A DNA stretch of 33,564 nt from Rhodocyclaceae bacterium (GCA_029982755.1 JARRBR010000020.1:1-33564); one strand, 5' to 3'; numbered from the stretch's first letter, positions 1 through 11,625 are shown. Numbers and translations: made by a program. The notes: generated from the sequence alone by a model not told the origin.

Positions 1-1139
<1,139 letters not shown>

Positions 1140-1170
1140 GGTGATGTGTTCCGCAATCGGTGGGTGGCGA

Positions 1171-2883
1171 TCAGAGGTCTTCGGCCGACAGGATCATCTC
1201 GGTGAGACCCTTGCCGCCCTGCACCATCGGATAGACGTTCTCGGTGGCGTCGATCTGGAAGTCGAGGAACACGAGCTCGTTCTTGTAGGTGGTGAAGGCC
1301 TCGCGCAGCGCACCCTCGACGTCGGCGGGCCGGTCGATGCGGATGCCGACGTGGCCGTAGGACTCGGCCAGCTTGGCGAAGTCGGGCAGGGAGTCCATGT
1401 AGGACTCGGAGTAACGGCCGCCGTGGAACAGCTCCTGCCACTGCCGCACCATGCCCAGGTAGCGGTTGTTGAGGTTGCAGATCTTGATCGGCAGGCGGAA
1501 CTGCCGGCAGGTCGACAGCTCCTGGATGTTCATCTGGATCGAGGCCTCGCCGGTCACGCAGGCGACGGGCATGTCGGGGTTGGCGAGCTTGGCGCCCATC
1601 GCGTAGGGCAGGCCGACGCCCATCGTTCCCAGGCCGCCGGAGTTGAGCCAGCGCCGCGGCTTGTCGAAGCCGTAATATTGCGCCGCCCACATCTGGTGCT
1701 GGCCGACGTCCGAGGTGACGATCGCTTCGCCGCCGGTGACCTCCCACAGCTTCTGGATCACGAACTGGGGCTTGATGATCTCGTCCGAGTTCTTGTAGGC
1801 CATGCAGCGCCGGCTGCGCCATTCCTCGACCTGCTTCCACCAGGTGGCGAGCGCGTCCGGGTTGGGACGCGCCTCGCCCGCCTCGAGCTGGCGGATCATC
1901 TCCTCGAGCACCTCGCGGACGTCGCCGACGATGGGCACGTCGACCTTCACCCGCTTCGAGATGGAGGACGGGTCGATGTCGATGTGGATGATCTTGCGCG
2001 GCTCCTCGGCGAAGTGCGCCGGGTTGCCGATCACGCGGTCGTCGAAGCGCGCGCCGACGGCGAGCAGCACGTCGGAGTAGTGCATGGCCATGTTGGCCTC
2101 GAAGGTGCCGTGCATCCCCGGCATGCCGAGGTACTGGCGGTCGCCGAAGGGGTAGCCGCCGAGGCCCATCAGGGTGTTGGTGATCGGGTAGCCGAGCAGG
2201 CGCGTCAGCCGGGTGATCTGTTCGGCCGCGTTGGCGAGCACGACGCCGCCGCCGGTGTAGATCATCGGGCGCTTGGCCTCGAGCAGCAGCTGCACCGCCT
2301 TCTTGATCTGGCCCGAGTGGCCCTTGACCACCGGGTTGTACGAGCGCATCGAGATCTCTTTCGGATACTCGAACTCGCAGCGCTGCATGGTCACGTCCTT
2401 CGGGATGTCGACCAGCACCGGGCCGGGACGGCCGGTACGCGCGAGGTAGAAGGCCTTCTTCATCGTCAGCGCGATGTCGCGCACGTCCTTGACCAGGAAG
2501 TTGTGCTTCACGCAGGGCCGGGTGATGCCGACCGTGTCGACTTCCTGGAAGGCGTCCTGGCCGATCGCCGCGGTGGGCACCTGGCCGGAGATGATCACCA
2601 TCGGGATCGAGTCGCAGTAGGCGGTGGCGATGCCGGTGACGGCGTTGGTTGCGCCCGGGCCGGAGGTCACGAGCGCGACGCCGACCTTCTCGGTGCTGCG
2701 GGCGAAGCCGTCGGCGGCGTGCACGGCGGCCTGCTCGTGGCGCACCAGCACGTGACGGACCTTGTCCTGCTGGAACAGCGCGTCGTACAGGAAGAGGACC
2801 GCGCCGCCGGGGTAACCGAAGACATACTCAACCTTTTCTTCCTGAAGGCACCTGATTACAATTTCGGCTCCGGACAGCACCAT
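1171..2883 (-). CDS. ilvB: Acetolactate synthase large (catalytic) subunit
   Basis: ThDP-enzyme sequence ...GAEIVIRCLQEEKVEYVFGYPGGAVLFLYDALF...GPGATNAVTGIATAYCDSIPMVIISGQV. ATG at 2883 preferred over the longer TTG start at 2952 in the ORF track. Confidence 0.95.
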   Translation of the reverse strand: MVLSGAEIVIRCLQEEKVEYVFGYPGGAVLFLYDALFQQDKVRHVLVRHEQAAVHAADGFARSTEKVGVALVTSGPGATNAVTGIATAYCDSIPMVIISGQVPTAAIGQDAFQEVDTVGITRPCVKHNFLVKDVRDIALTMKKAFYLARTGRPGPVLVDIPKDVTMQRCEFEYPKEISMRSYNPVVKGHSGQIKKAVQLLLEAKRPMIYTGGGVVLANAAEQITRLTRLLGYPITNTLMGLGGYPFGDRQYLGMPGMHGTFEANMAMHYSDVLLAVGARFDDRVIGNPAHFAEEPRKIIHIDIDPSSISKRVKVDVPIVGDVREVLEEMIRQLEAGEARPNPDALATWWKQVEEWRSRRCMAYKNSDEIIKPQFVIQKLWEVTGGEAIVTSDVGQHQMWAAQYYGFDKPRRWLNSGGLGTMGVGLPYAMGAKLANPDMPVACVTGEASIQMNIQELSTCRQFRLPIKICNLNNRYLGMVRQWQELFHGGRYSESYMDSLPDFAKLAESYGHVGIRIDRPADVEGALREAFTTYKNELVFLDFQIDATENVYPMVQGGKGLTEMILSAEDL

Positions 2884-3110
2884 CGCTAACTCGCTTGTCT
2901 TTAGGGGGTTGAATAAACGCAGAACGTTACCGGCGGCCGCTGTTTTGGTCAAGGCTGCGCCGGGCGTGCGCGTCGCGGATGCGGCGCCCGTTCCCGGCTG
3001 AACGCGCTCCCGTATTGCCTGCCGCTGTCCGGCCTCGTACTCGCCTCATTGCGCTCGCTCATTGCGCTCATTCTCGCGTGCAGGTGCGCGCGACTTTTCC
3101 GGAACATTCC

Positions 3111-3638
3111 ATGACCCGCAGGGAAAGCAGGGCCGGCGCGGCTCGACAGGCGCAGGCCGGCAGCACTTCGTCGTCACCACCGGGCGTCGCCGGCACGACC
3201 CGGCCGCTCGCCGAACTCGCGGGCCTGCGCCGCCGGCTGGCGTCGATGCTCTACGAGTCGATGCTGCTGCTCGGCGTGCTGGCGCTGACCTTCCTCGTGC
3301 CCTACCTGATCCTCGGCCCCGTCGCCGGCTTCACGCCACCGGGCTGGGTGCTGTGGCTGCACGTGTTCGCGGTGCTGGGCGTCTATTTCGTCTGGTACTG
3401 GCGGCGCGGCGGGCAGACGCTGGCGATGCAGACCTGGCGGCTGAAGATCGTCGATGCCACCGACGGGCGCATCGCGAGCCGCGGACGCTGCTGGCTGCGC
3501 TATGCGCTGGCCTGGCCCTCGGTGCTGCTGGGCGGGGTCGGCCTGCTGTGGGCCCTGGTCGACCGCGACCGCCAGTTCCTGCACGATCGCCTGGCGAGGA
3601 CCTGCATCGTGCTGCTGCCGCTGCCGTCCAAGGGCTGA
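3111..3638 (+). CDS. RDD family membrane protein
   Basis: Hydrophobic segments plus ...GGQTLAMQTWRLKIVDATDGRIASRGRCWLRYALAWPSVLLGGVGLLWALVDRDRQFLHDRLARTCIV, typical of RDD proteins. ATG 3111 chosen (MTRRES). Confidence 0.85.
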   Translation: MTRRESRAGAARQAQAGSTSSSPPGVAGTTRPLAELAGLRRRLASMLYESMLLLGVLALTFLVPYLILGPVAGFTPPGWVLWLHVFAVLGVYFVWYWRRGGQTLAMQTWRLKIVDATDGRIASRGRCWLRYALAWPSVLLGGVGLLWALVDRDRQFLHDRLARTCIVLLPLPSKG

Positions 3639-3784
3639 GACGGCCCCCTGACGCGGCGCGCGGGCCCCGGGGTGCGCGCGATGCATTAACATTCCATCGA
3701 ATATTGCGTCGATTGCCCGTCTGCCGCAGCGGCTGAGGACAGATCGCGCCCGGCGTCCCCCCGTTTCATGACCAGGAGGAGTCG

Positions 3785-5506
3785 ATGGCCGAAACGCTGG
3801 CCCACGGACCGTATGCCGAGTTCGCGCTGCTGCTGATCATCTCGGCCGTGGCGGGCGCGATCGCGGTCCGGCTGCGCCAGCCGGTGCTGATCGCCTACAT
3901 CGTGGTCGGCATCCTGGTCGGGCCGGCGGTGTTCGGCATCGTCAAGGCACACGATCAGGTCGCGCTGCTCGCCGAGATCGGCGTCACCGTGTTGCTCTTC
4001 GTCGTCGGCCTCAAGCTCGACCTGCACCACATCCGCCACATCGGCCCGGTGGCGCTGGCGACCGGGCTGGGGCAGCTCGGCTTCACGATCGTGTTCGGCT
4101 TCGTGCTCATCGTGCTGATGGGCAGGAGCCTCATGGAGGCGCTCTACGTCGCGGTGGCGCTGACCTTCTCGAGCACGATCATCGTGGTGAAGCTGCTGTC
4201 GGACAAGCGCGAGCTCGACTCGCTGCACGGGCGGATCGCAGTGGGCTTCCTGATCGTGCAGGACGTCGCGGTCGTGCTGGCGATGATGGCGATGAGCGCG
4301 CTGCGCGGTGCCGGTGAAGCGGCGATCGTCGAGGTCGCGGGCTCGCTGGTGCTGCGACTCATCGCGGCTGCGGCGCTGATGTACGTGCTGATGCGCTACG
4401 TGCTGCCGCGCCTGGTCGGGGCCATGGCGCGCTCGCAGGAGCTGCTTTTGATCTTCGCCATCGCCTGGGGCACCGGCCTGGCCGCGCTCGGCGAATGGGC
4501 CGGCTTCAGCAAGGAGGCGGGCGCGTTCATGGCGGGCTTCTCGCTCGCCTCGACCCGCTACCGCGAGGCGATGAACGCGCGCCTCACCGGCATCCGCGAC
4601 TTCATGCTGCTGTTCTTCTTCGTCGATCTCGGCGCCAAGCTCGACTTCTCCACCCTCGGCGGCGAGATCTGGCCGGCGGTGGTGCTGTCGCTGTTCGTGC
4701 TGATCGGCAACCCGCTGATCGTGATGGCGATCATGGGCTACATGGGCTACCGCAAGCGCACCGGTTTTCTCGCCGGCCTCACCGTGGCGCAGATCAGCGA
4801 GTTCTCGATCGTGTTCGTGGCCATGGGCATCACCCTCGGCCACGTCGGCGTCGAGGCGCTCGGCCTGACCACGCTGGTCGGGCTGGTGACGATCATGATG
4901 TCGACCTACATGATCCTGTTCTCCCAGCCGCTTTACGAGCGCCTCGCGCCGATGCTGGGCGTGTTCGAGCGCAAGCGGCCGTTCCGCGAGCTGGCGATGG
5001 AGCGCCAGGTCCGTCCGGCGGGACAGCCCGACATCATCATCTTCGGGCTCGGCCGCTATGGGGCGCGCCTGATGCAGCAGCTGCGCGGCGCCGGCATCGA
5101 GGTGCTGGGCGTGGACTTCGACCCCGAGACCATCCGCGAGATGCACAGGCTGCGCCAGCCGGTGCGCTACGGCGATGGCGAGGATCCGAACTTCCTCGAG
5201 TCGCTGCCGCTCGCCCATGCCCGCTGGGCGATCACCACCTTTCCGCAGTGGGAGTCCAACCGCGCCTTCCTCAGCGCACTGAAGGAGGCGGGCTTCGCGG
5301 GACGCGTCGCCGGTGTGGTGCGCGACGACCTCCATGCCGCGGCACTGGGCGCGGCGGGCGTCCAGCGTGTGCTCGATCCCTTCAGCGACGCGGCGGATTA
5401 CGCCGCACGCAGCTTCGCCGCGGAGATCGCATTCGAGGATGTGCATCGCCACGAAGCAGCCCCGACCAACCTGGCCGAGACGCCTGTAAAGGAGAAAAAA
5501 CAATGA
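3785..5506 (+). CDS. Kef-type cation:proton antiporter with C-terminal TrkA-N (RCK) domain
   Basis: 573 aa. Multiple TM segments of the Na_H_exchanger family, followed by a Rossmann motif DIIIFGLGRYGARLMQQLRGAGIEVLGVDFDPE. Confidence 0.9.
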   Translation: MAETLAHGPYAEFALLLIISAVAGAIAVRLRQPVLIAYIVVGILVGPAVFGIVKAHDQVALLAEIGVTVLLFVVGLKLDLHHIRHIGPVALATGLGQLGFTIVFGFVLIVLMGRSLMEALYVAVALTFSSTIIVVKLLSDKRELDSLHGRIAVGFLIVQDVAVVLAMMAMSALRGAGEAAIVEVAGSLVLRLIAAAALMYVLMRYVLPRLVGAMARSQELLLIFAIAWGTGLAALGEWAGFSKEAGAFMAGFSLASTRYREAMNARLTGIRDFMLLFFFVDLGAKLDFSTLGGEIWPAVVLSLFVLIGNPLIVMAIMGYMGYRKRTGFLAGLTVAQISEFSIVFVAMGITLGHVGVEALGLTTLVGLVTIMMSTYMILFSQPLYERLAPMLGVFERKRPFRELAMERQVRPAGQPDIIIFGLGRYGARLMQQLRGAGIEVLGVDFDPETIREMHRLRQPVRYGDGEDPNFLESLPLAHARWAITTFPQWESNRAFLSALKEAGFAGRVAGVVRDDLHAAALGAAGVQRVLDPFSDAADYAARSFAAEIAFEDVHRHEAAPTNLAETPVKEKKQ

Positions 5507-6399
5507 CGCCGGTCCGCACCATTCTCGCCGCCACCGATCTCTCGCCGCTCGCCCGCCATGCGATGGTGCGCGCCGCACTCGTCGCCGCCGAACTGGGTGC
5601 GCGGCTGTCCCTGCAGCACGTGGTGAATGTCGGGGCCCTCGACACCCTGCGCCACCTGATCGACGCCGGTGCCGCCGACCTGCAGCAGAGGCTGCTCGAC
5701 GAGATGCGCACCGAGGTGACCGCGCTCGCCGGCGAACTGGAAGCGCGCCAGGGCGTGCAGGCCGAGTTGCACCTGGTGGTTGGCAACGTGCTGAGCGAGA
5801 TCGCCAGCCACGCCGACGCGATTGATGCCGACCTGGTGGTGATGGGCGCGCGCGGCGCCGGATTCATGCGCGAACTGCTGATCGGTTCGACCACCGAGCG
5901 CATGCTGCGCAAGTCGCCGCGTCCGCTGCTGGTGGTCAAGCAGATGGCGCACGAACCCTATCGGCGCGTGCTGGTGCCGGTGGACTTCTCGCCGCGCTCG
6001 CTCGATGCGCTGCGCCTGGTGCAGCGCGTGGCCCCGCAGGCGGAGTACGTGCTGCTGCATGCCTTCGAGGTGCCCTTCGAAGGCAAGCTGCGCTACGCCG
6101 GGGTGGAGGAAAGCGCGCTGTCCGGCCTGCGCGTCAATGCACGCCGCGAGGCCACGGCGAAGATGAACGAACTGGTCGCCGAAGCCGCCCTGGACGAGAA
6201 CCGGGTACGCCGCATCGTGGTCCATGGCGAAGCGAGCAGCCAGGTGCTCGAGCACGAGCAGGCGCAGGACTGCGACCTGATCGTGATCGGCAAGCGCGGC
6301 CAGGGCCTGATCGGCGAGATGCTGCTGGGCAGCGTCACCAAGCACATCCTCGCCCAGTCCGCGGGCGACGTGCTGGTGGCGGACCGCGTCGGCGCCTGA
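5503..6399 (+). CDS. Universal stress protein with two tandem UspA domains
   Basis: MTPVRTILAATDLSPLARHAMVRAALVAAELGARLSLQHV... and a second domain YRRVLVPVDFSPRSLDAL...DLIVIGKRGQGLIGEMLLGSVTKHILAQSAGDVLV. Start overlaps the antiporter stop (ATGA). Confidence 0.92.
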   Translation: MTPVRTILAATDLSPLARHAMVRAALVAAELGARLSLQHVVNVGALDTLRHLIDAGAADLQQRLLDEMRTEVTALAGELEARQGVQAELHLVVGNVLSEIASHADAIDADLVVMGARGAGFMRELLIGSTTERMLRKSPRPLLVVKQMAHEPYRRVLVPVDFSPRSLDALRLVQRVAPQAEYVLLHAFEVPFEGKLRYAGVEESALSGLRVNARREATAKMNELVAEAALDENRVRRIVVHGEASSQVLEHEQAQDCDLIVIGKRGQGLIGEMLLGSVTKHILAQSAGDVLVADRVGA

Positions 6400-6452
6400 G
6401 CTGGCGTACACTTGCGCCCTGGTCGCGCCGCACCGGCGCAGATGGAGAAACA

Positions 6453-9128
6453 ATGAAAACTGAACACGCCCCGACGATCCGACGCGCCGACTACCGGCCG
6501 CTGCCGTGGACGGTGGACACCGTCGACCTGCACTTCCGCCTCGAGCCTGAGGCCACCCTGGTCACCAACCGCATGCGCTGCGTGCGCAACCCGGGGGCGG
6601 GCGAGGGGCCGATCCGGCTGTGGAGCGAAGCGCTCGAGCGCCTTTCCCTGACCGTGGACGGTGCGGTGCCGGCAGCGATGCGCGAGCAGGATGGCGTGCT
6701 CGAGATCGACGCCAGCGGCGACGCGGTGACCGTCGAGGTCGTCACCCGCATCGACCCGCGTGCCAACACCACGCTGTCCGGGCTGTACCTGTCGAACGGC
6801 GGGTTCTTCACCCAGTGCGAGGCCGAGGGTTTCCGCCGCATCACCTGTTTCCCCGACCGCCCCGACGTGATGGCGCGCTACACCGTCACGCTGGAAGCCG
6901 ATCGCGCGGCCTGCCCGGTGCTGCTCTCCAACGGCAACCTGGTCGACCAGGGCGTGCTCCCGGACGGCCGCCACTACGCGAAGTGGGAAGACCCCTTCCC
7001 CAAGCCGTCCTACCTGTTCGCGCTGGTCGCGGCCAGGCTGGTTGCGCTCGAGCGCCGCGTCACCACGATGTCGGGTCGCGAGGTGCTGCTGCAGGTGTGG
7101 GTGGAAGCGGGCAACCTCGACCGCGTCGAGCACGCGATGGACTCGCTCGTCCATTCGATGCGCTGGGACGAGGAGACCTTCGGCCTCGAGCTCGACCTCG
7201 ACCGCTTCATGATCGTCGCCGTGGCCGACTTCAACATGGGGGCGATGGAGAACAAGGGGCTGAACATCTTCAACACCAAGTTCATCCTCGCCAAACCCGA
7301 CACCGCTACCGACGTCGATTACGAGAACGTCGAGAGCGTGGTGGCGCACGAGTATTTCCACAACTGGACCGGCAACCGCGTCACCTGCCGCGACTGGTTC
7401 CAGCTCACCTTGAAGGAAGGCCTCACCGTCTTCCGTGACCAGCAGTTCTCCGCCGACATGCTGGCGCGCGCGGCCGGCCCCGAGGGCGCGGCTTCCGCGC
7501 GCGCGGTCAAGCGCATCGACGACGTGCGTGTGCTGCGCGCTGCACAGTTCCCCGAGGATGCAGGGCCGATGGCGCACCCGATCCGCCCGGACAGCTACCA
7601 GGAAATCAACAACTTCTACACTGCCACGGTGTATGAGAAGGGCGCGGAAGTCATCCGCATGCTGCACACCCTGCTGGGGCCCGAGGGGTTCCGCAACGGC
7701 ATGGATCTCTACTTCAGCTACTTCGACGGCCAGGCCGTGACCTGTGACGATTTCGTCGAGGTGATGTCGGAAGCCAACAACGGCTTCGACCTCGACCAGT
7801 TCATGCGCTGGTACGAGCAGGCCGGCACGCCGCGCGTGCGCGCGCACGGCGACTGGGATGCCGCCGCTGGCGCCTACACGCTGACGCTGGCCCAATCCAC
7901 GCCGGCCACCCCCGGGCAACACGCCAAGCTGCCGCTGGTGATCCCGGTCGCGCTCGGCCTGATCGGACCGGACGGGCGGGACCGCCCGCTGCAGCTCGAG
8001 GGCGAGGCCCAGCCCGGCGCCACCACCCGCGTGCTGCGTCTGGACGAGGCCGAACAGCGCTTCCGCTTCGTCGGGCTGGAGGCCGAGCCGGTGCCCTCGC
8101 TGCTGCGCGGCTTCTCGGCGCCGGTGATTCTCGAGCTCGATGAGGACGACGCGCGTCTTGCGTTCCGCATTGCGCACGATGCCGACCCCTTCAACCGCTG
8201 GGATGCGGCGCAGCGCTACGCCGAGCGCGTCGCGCTGGCGCTCGCCGCCGAGCCCGCCGCCACGGTACCCGACGCCTTCGTCGCCGCCTTCCGCACGCTG
8301 CTCAACGACGCCGCGCTCGATCCCGCCTTCCGCGCCCAGGCCTTGGCGCTGCCGGGAGAGGCCTATCTGCTCGAGCGCATGTCGCCGGCCGACCCCGGCG
8401 CGCTGCGCGCGGCCCTGATCCGCCTGATGCGCACGCTCGGCGGCGCGCTCGCGGCCGACTGGCTGCTCCTGGTCGATACGATGCAGGTACCCGGCGAGTA
8501 CCGCTACCACCCCGGCGACGCCGGTCGTCGCGCGCTCGCCAACCTGGCGCTGCGCTATCTCGCCGCCGCGGGCGATCGCGCAGGCCTGGAGCGCGCCGAG
8601 GCGCGCTTCGCCGCCGCCACCAACATGACCGAGCGCTTCGGCGCGCTCGCCGCGCTGGTGCAGAGCACGAGCCCGGCGCGCACCGCCGCGCTGCAGGCCT
8701 TCCACGAGCGCCACCGCGACGATGCGCTGGTGCTCGACAAGTGGTTCGCGCTGCAGGCCGGCGCCTGGCGCTGGGAGGATACGATGGCGCCGACGCTGGA
8801 GCGCGTGCGTGCGCTGCTCGGCGACCCGGCCTTCAGCCTGTCGAATCCGAACAAGGTGTACGCGCTGCTGGGCACCTTCTTCCGCGCCAACCCGGGCGAG
8901 TTCCACGCCGCCGACGGCAGCGGTCACGCGTTCTGGGCCGAGCAGGTGGTCGCGCTCGACGCCAGGAACCCGCAGGTGGCCGCGCGCATGGCGCGTGCGC
9001 TCGAGAACTGGCGTCACTTCACGCCCGCGCTGCAGGCCAGCATCCGCCCGCAGCTCGAACGCGTCCTCGCCGCCCCCGGCCTGTCCGCCGACGTTGCCGA
9101 GATCATCGGCAAGGCGGTGGGGGAGTGA
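6453..9128 (+). CDS. pepN: Aminopeptidase N (M1 family metallopeptidase)
   Basis: 891 aa. GAMENKGLNIFN and zinc motif VVAHEYFHNWTGNRVTCRDWFQLTLKEGLTVFRDQ are hallmarks of PepN. Confidence 0.97.
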   Translation: MKTEHAPTIRRADYRPLPWTVDTVDLHFRLEPEATLVTNRMRCVRNPGAGEGPIRLWSEALERLSLTVDGAVPAAMREQDGVLEIDASGDAVTVEVVTRIDPRANTTLSGLYLSNGGFFTQCEAEGFRRITCFPDRPDVMARYTVTLEADRAACPVLLSNGNLVDQGVLPDGRHYAKWEDPFPKPSYLFALVAARLVALERRVTTMSGREVLLQVWVEAGNLDRVEHAMDSLVHSMRWDEETFGLELDLDRFMIVAVADFNMGAMENKGLNIFNTKFILAKPDTATDVDYENVESVVAHEYFHNWTGNRVTCRDWFQLTLKEGLTVFRDQQFSADMLARAAGPEGAASARAVKRIDDVRVLRAAQFPEDAGPMAHPIRPDSYQEINNFYTATVYEKGAEVIRMLHTLLGPEGFRNGMDLYFSYFDGQAVTCDDFVEVMSEANNGFDLDQFMRWYEQAGTPRVRAHGDWDAAAGAYTLTLAQSTPATPGQHAKLPLVIPVALGLIGPDGRDRPLQLEGEAQPGATTRVLRLDEAEQRFRFVGLEAEPVPSLLRGFSAPVILELDEDDARLAFRIAHDADPFNRWDAAQRYAERVALALAAEPAATVPDAFVAAFRTLLNDAALDPAFRAQALALPGEAYLLERMSPADPGALRAALIRLMRTLGGALAADWLLLVDTMQVPGEYRYHPGDAGRRALANLALRYLAAAGDRAGLERAEARFAAATNMTERFGALAALVQSTSPARTAALQAFHERHRDDALVLDKWFALQAGAWRWEDTMAPTLERVRALLGDPAFSLSNPNKVYALLGTFFRANPGEFHAADGSGHAFWAEQVVALDARNPQVAARMARALENWRHFTPALQASIRPQLERVLAAPGLSADVAEIIGKAVGE

Positions 9129-9224
9129 GGCTCGGCCGGCAAGGAGCGCCGGCGCGCAGCGCCGCGTAGCAGCGGCGGCAGCCGCGCAGGCCGCCCCGCC
9201 TTCCGCCCGCTACCCGAAAACGAC

Positions 9225-9258
9225 AACGCCGGACCCGACTCCCGTCGGTCCGGCGTTT
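9225..9258. terminator. Bidirectional intrinsic terminator between convergent pepN and CBS-domain gene
   Basis: Perfect 11-bp inverted repeat AACGCCGGACC (9225-9235) / GGTCCGGCGTT (9247-9257), with T-rich flank on the plus strand and A-rich (U in the opposite transcript) flank on the other side. Confidence 0.75.
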
Positions 9259-9294
9259 CCAACTGCCCCGCGGCGATGTCGCCGCAGGCCGGGC

Positions 9295-9741
9295 TTATTC
9301 CGCGGCGAGGTCGCCGGCGATGTAGCTCTCGAGCTGCTTGATCGTCTTTTCCTGCTGGCTGACGATGGACTTGACCATGTCGCCGATGGTGACGATGCCG
9401 AGCAGCTTGCCGTTCTCGACCACCGGGATGTGGCGGAAGCGCTTCTCGGTCATGGTGGCCATCAGGTCGTCGGCGGTGCCCGAGAGGCCGACGGTGTAGG
9501 GCTTGTGGGTCATCAGGTCGCCGACCCTGACGTCGCGCGATACCAGGCCCTTGAGCACGACCTTGCGGGCATAGTCGCGCTCGGTGAAGATCCCCACCAG
9601 CTTGTCGTTCTCGGTGACCAGCACGCAGCCGATGTCGAACTGCGCCATTAGCGACAGCGCGTCGAAGACCGAGTCCGTCGGCCGTACTGCGTGGAAGACG
9701 CTGCCTTTCTGCTCGAGGATCTGCTTCACGGTCGTCATCAT
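9295..9741 (-). CDS. CBS domain-containing protein (two CBS motifs)
   Basis: 148 aa: VKQILEQKGSVFHAVRPTDSVFDALSLMAQFDIGCVLVTENDKLVGIFTERDYARKVVLKG...HIPVVENGKLLGIVTIGDMVKSIV. Confidence 0.92.
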   Translation of the reverse strand: MMTTVKQILEQKGSVFHAVRPTDSVFDALSLMAQFDIGCVLVTENDKLVGIFTERDYARKVVLKGLVSRDVRVGDLMTHKPYTVGLSGTADDLMATMTEKRFRHIPVVENGKLLGIVTIGDMVKSIVSQQEKTIKQLESYIAGDLAAE

Positions 9742-9873
9742 GGTCCTACTCCCCCTCTTTCGTTGTCGAGATGCGCGCCGCGATGCGCGGGCGACTTTTT
9801 TTGTCGAGTCTTCGTTTTGTAACCAGAAGCGCGTGCGGATGCAAGGCCGGGCGTACCCTGATCCGCGCCCGCC

Positions 9874-10701
9874 TCAGATCTCGAGGTTGTCGATCAGCCG
9901 GGTGCGGCCGAGCCGGGCGGCGGCCAGCACCACCAGCGGGTCGTCCATGTGCACCGGCGGCTGAAGGTCGGCGCGGCGGCGCACCGCGATGTAGTCGGGC
10001 TCCCAGCCGGCGGCGGCGAGTTCGGCCATGGCGTCGGTCTCGAGCTTGAGAAGGTCGTGGTCGCCGGCGCGCACCGCATCGCGGATGCGGCTGAGCAGGC
10101 GGTAGAGCAGGGGCGCGCGGGCGCGTTCGTCGGCGCTCAGGTAGCCGTTGCGCGAGGACAGCGCCAGTCCGTCTTCGGCGCGCACCGTCTCGCCCGGCAG
10201 CACCTCGACGGGCATCGCCATCTCGCGCACCATGTTCGACAGCACCATCAGCTGCTGGTAGTCCTTCTTGCCGAACAGCGCGATGTCGGGCTGCACGATG
10301 TTGAGCAGCTTCATGACCACCGTGGCCACGCCGCGGAAATGGCCGGGGCGGAACTCGCCCTCGAGGATCGACACCTGGGCCGGCGCCGGATCGACGTGGT
10401 AGCGCTGCGGCTGCGGATACATGACCGTCTCGTCTGGGGCGAACACGTGCGCCACGCCGGCTGCCTCCAGTTTCTCGCAGTCGGCAGCGAAGGTGCGCGG
10501 GTAGCGGTCGAAGTCCTCGCCGGCGCCGAACTGCAGGCGGTTGACGAAGATGCTGGCGATGACGCAATCGGCGTGCGCGCCGGCCTCGCGCATCAGCGTG
10601 ATGTGGCCCTCGTGGAGATTGCCCATGGTGGGCACGAAGGCGACCTTGCCGGCGCGCGCGCGCGCGGCGCGCAGGCTGTCGATGGTGTCGTGGATCTGCA
10701 T
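9874..10701 (-). CDS. panC: Pantothenate synthetase
   Basis: [74 protein letters not shown] at 10701, downstream of panB. Confidence 0.96.
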   Translation of the reverse strand: MQIHDTIDSLRAARARAGKVAFVPTMGNLHEGHITLMREAGAHADCVIASIFVNRLQFGAGEDFDRYPRTFAADCEKLEAAGVAHVFAPDETVMYPQPQRYHVDPAPAQVSILEGEFRPGHFRGVATVVMKLLNIVQPDIALFGKKDYQQLMVLSNMVREMAMPVEVLPGETVRAEDGLALSSRNGYLSADERARAPLLYRLLSRIRDAVRAGDHDLLKLETDAMAELAAAGWEPDYIAVRRRADLQPPVHMDDPLVVLAAARLGRTRLIDNLEI

Positions 10702-10781
10702 GGTGGCGGATGTCGTCCGGGAGAATACGGTCCGGGGGAAGGGGCCCCGGCCCCTGCGCGGTCGGGCAGGGGCGGCAGGGA

Positions 10782-11597
10782 TCAGTAGCAGTGCTCGGGC
10801 GCGGGGAAGCTGCCGTCCTTGACCGCGGCGACGTAGCGCGCCACGGCGTCCTCGATGTTCGCGGCGCCGTCCATGAAGTTGCGCACGAAGCGGGCGGTCT
10901 TGCCGGGGAAGATGCCGAGCATGTCGTGCAGCACCAGTACCTGGCCGTCGCAGCCCGCGCCGGCGCCGATGCCGATGGTGGCCATGCTCTGCAGGCTGGC
11001 GGTGATCTCGGCAGCGAGGGCGGCGGGCACCATCTCCATGACCATCAGTGCGGCGCCGGCCTGCTCCAGCGCATGGGCGTCGGCCTTCAGCCGAGCGGCG
11101 CCTTCCTCGCTGCGGCCCTGCACGCGGTAGCCGCCGAGCTGATGCACCGCCTGCGGCGTGAGACCGATGTGCGCACACACTGGCACCCCGCGTTCGACGA
11201 GGAAACGCACGGTCTCGGCCATGAACTCGCCGCCCTCGACCTTGACCATCTGCGCGCCCGCCGCCATCAGGCGGGCGGCGTTGCGCATCGCCTGCTCCGG
11301 ACTTTCGTGGTACGTGCCGAAGGGCATGTCGGTGATGACGAACGGGCGGGCGCCGGCGCGCGCCACGCATTCGGTGTGGTAGGCCATGTGCTCGAGCGTG
11401 ACCGGCAGCGTCGACTTCTGCCCCTGCAGCACGTTGCCGAGCGAATCGCCGATGAGGATGGAATCGACGCCGGCGCGGCCGAGCAGCGCGGCGAAGCTGG
11501 CGTCGTAGGCCGTCAGCATGGCGATCCTGCGGCCCTCGGCGCGCATCTTGCCGAGCTCGAAGAGGGTGACGGGCTTCTGGTCCTGGAGATAGCTCAT
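10782..11597 (-). CDS. panB: 3-methyl-2-oxobutanoate hydroxymethyltransferase
   Basis: 271 aa: [59 protein letters not shown]... Confidence 0.97.
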   Translation of the reverse strand: MSYLQDQKPVTLFELGKMRAEGRRIAMLTAYDASFAALLGRAGVDSILIGDSLGNVLQGQKSTLPVTLEHMAYHTECVARAGARPFVITDMPFGTYHESPEQAMRNAARLMAAGAQMVKVEGGEFMAETVRFLVERGVPVCAHIGLTPQAVHQLGGYRVQGRSEEGAARLKADAHALEQAGAALMVMEMVPAALAAEITASLQSMATIGIGAGAGCDGQVLVLHDMLGIFPGKTARFVRNFMDGAANIEDAVARYVAAVKDGSFPAPEHCY

Positions 11598-11625
11598 TCA
11601 TCGCTCCTGAAGGGAGGGCGCAGTG

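Noticed and set aside
2884-3110. ilv leader peptide/attenuator upstream of ilvB
   Set aside because: The minus-strand small ORF in this region (MFRKSRAHLHARMSAMSERNEAST...) is not enriched in Val, Leu or Ile, and I saw no terminator/antiterminator pair.
3686-5578. 630-aa minus-strand ORF opposite the antiporter
   Set aside because: Strongly biased Asp/His/Arg/Gln composition, explained by the antisense frame of a real gene.
6093-9017. 974-aa minus-strand ORF antisense to pepN and the USP gene
   Set aside because: Shadow ORF in high-GC DNA. No recognisable domains, and it conflicts with a clear pepN.
10650-10670. Alternating GC run (Z-DNA-like) in panC
   Set aside because: Encodes the ordinary ARARAGK segment near the PanC N-terminus. 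Expected from codon usage at this GC content.
10750-10773. GCCCCTGC/GCAGGGGC hairpin between panB and panC as a terminator
   Set aside because: Eight-bp stem present but no following T tract on the minus strand. More likely an intergenic processing or attenuating hairpin, or chance in GC-rich DNA.
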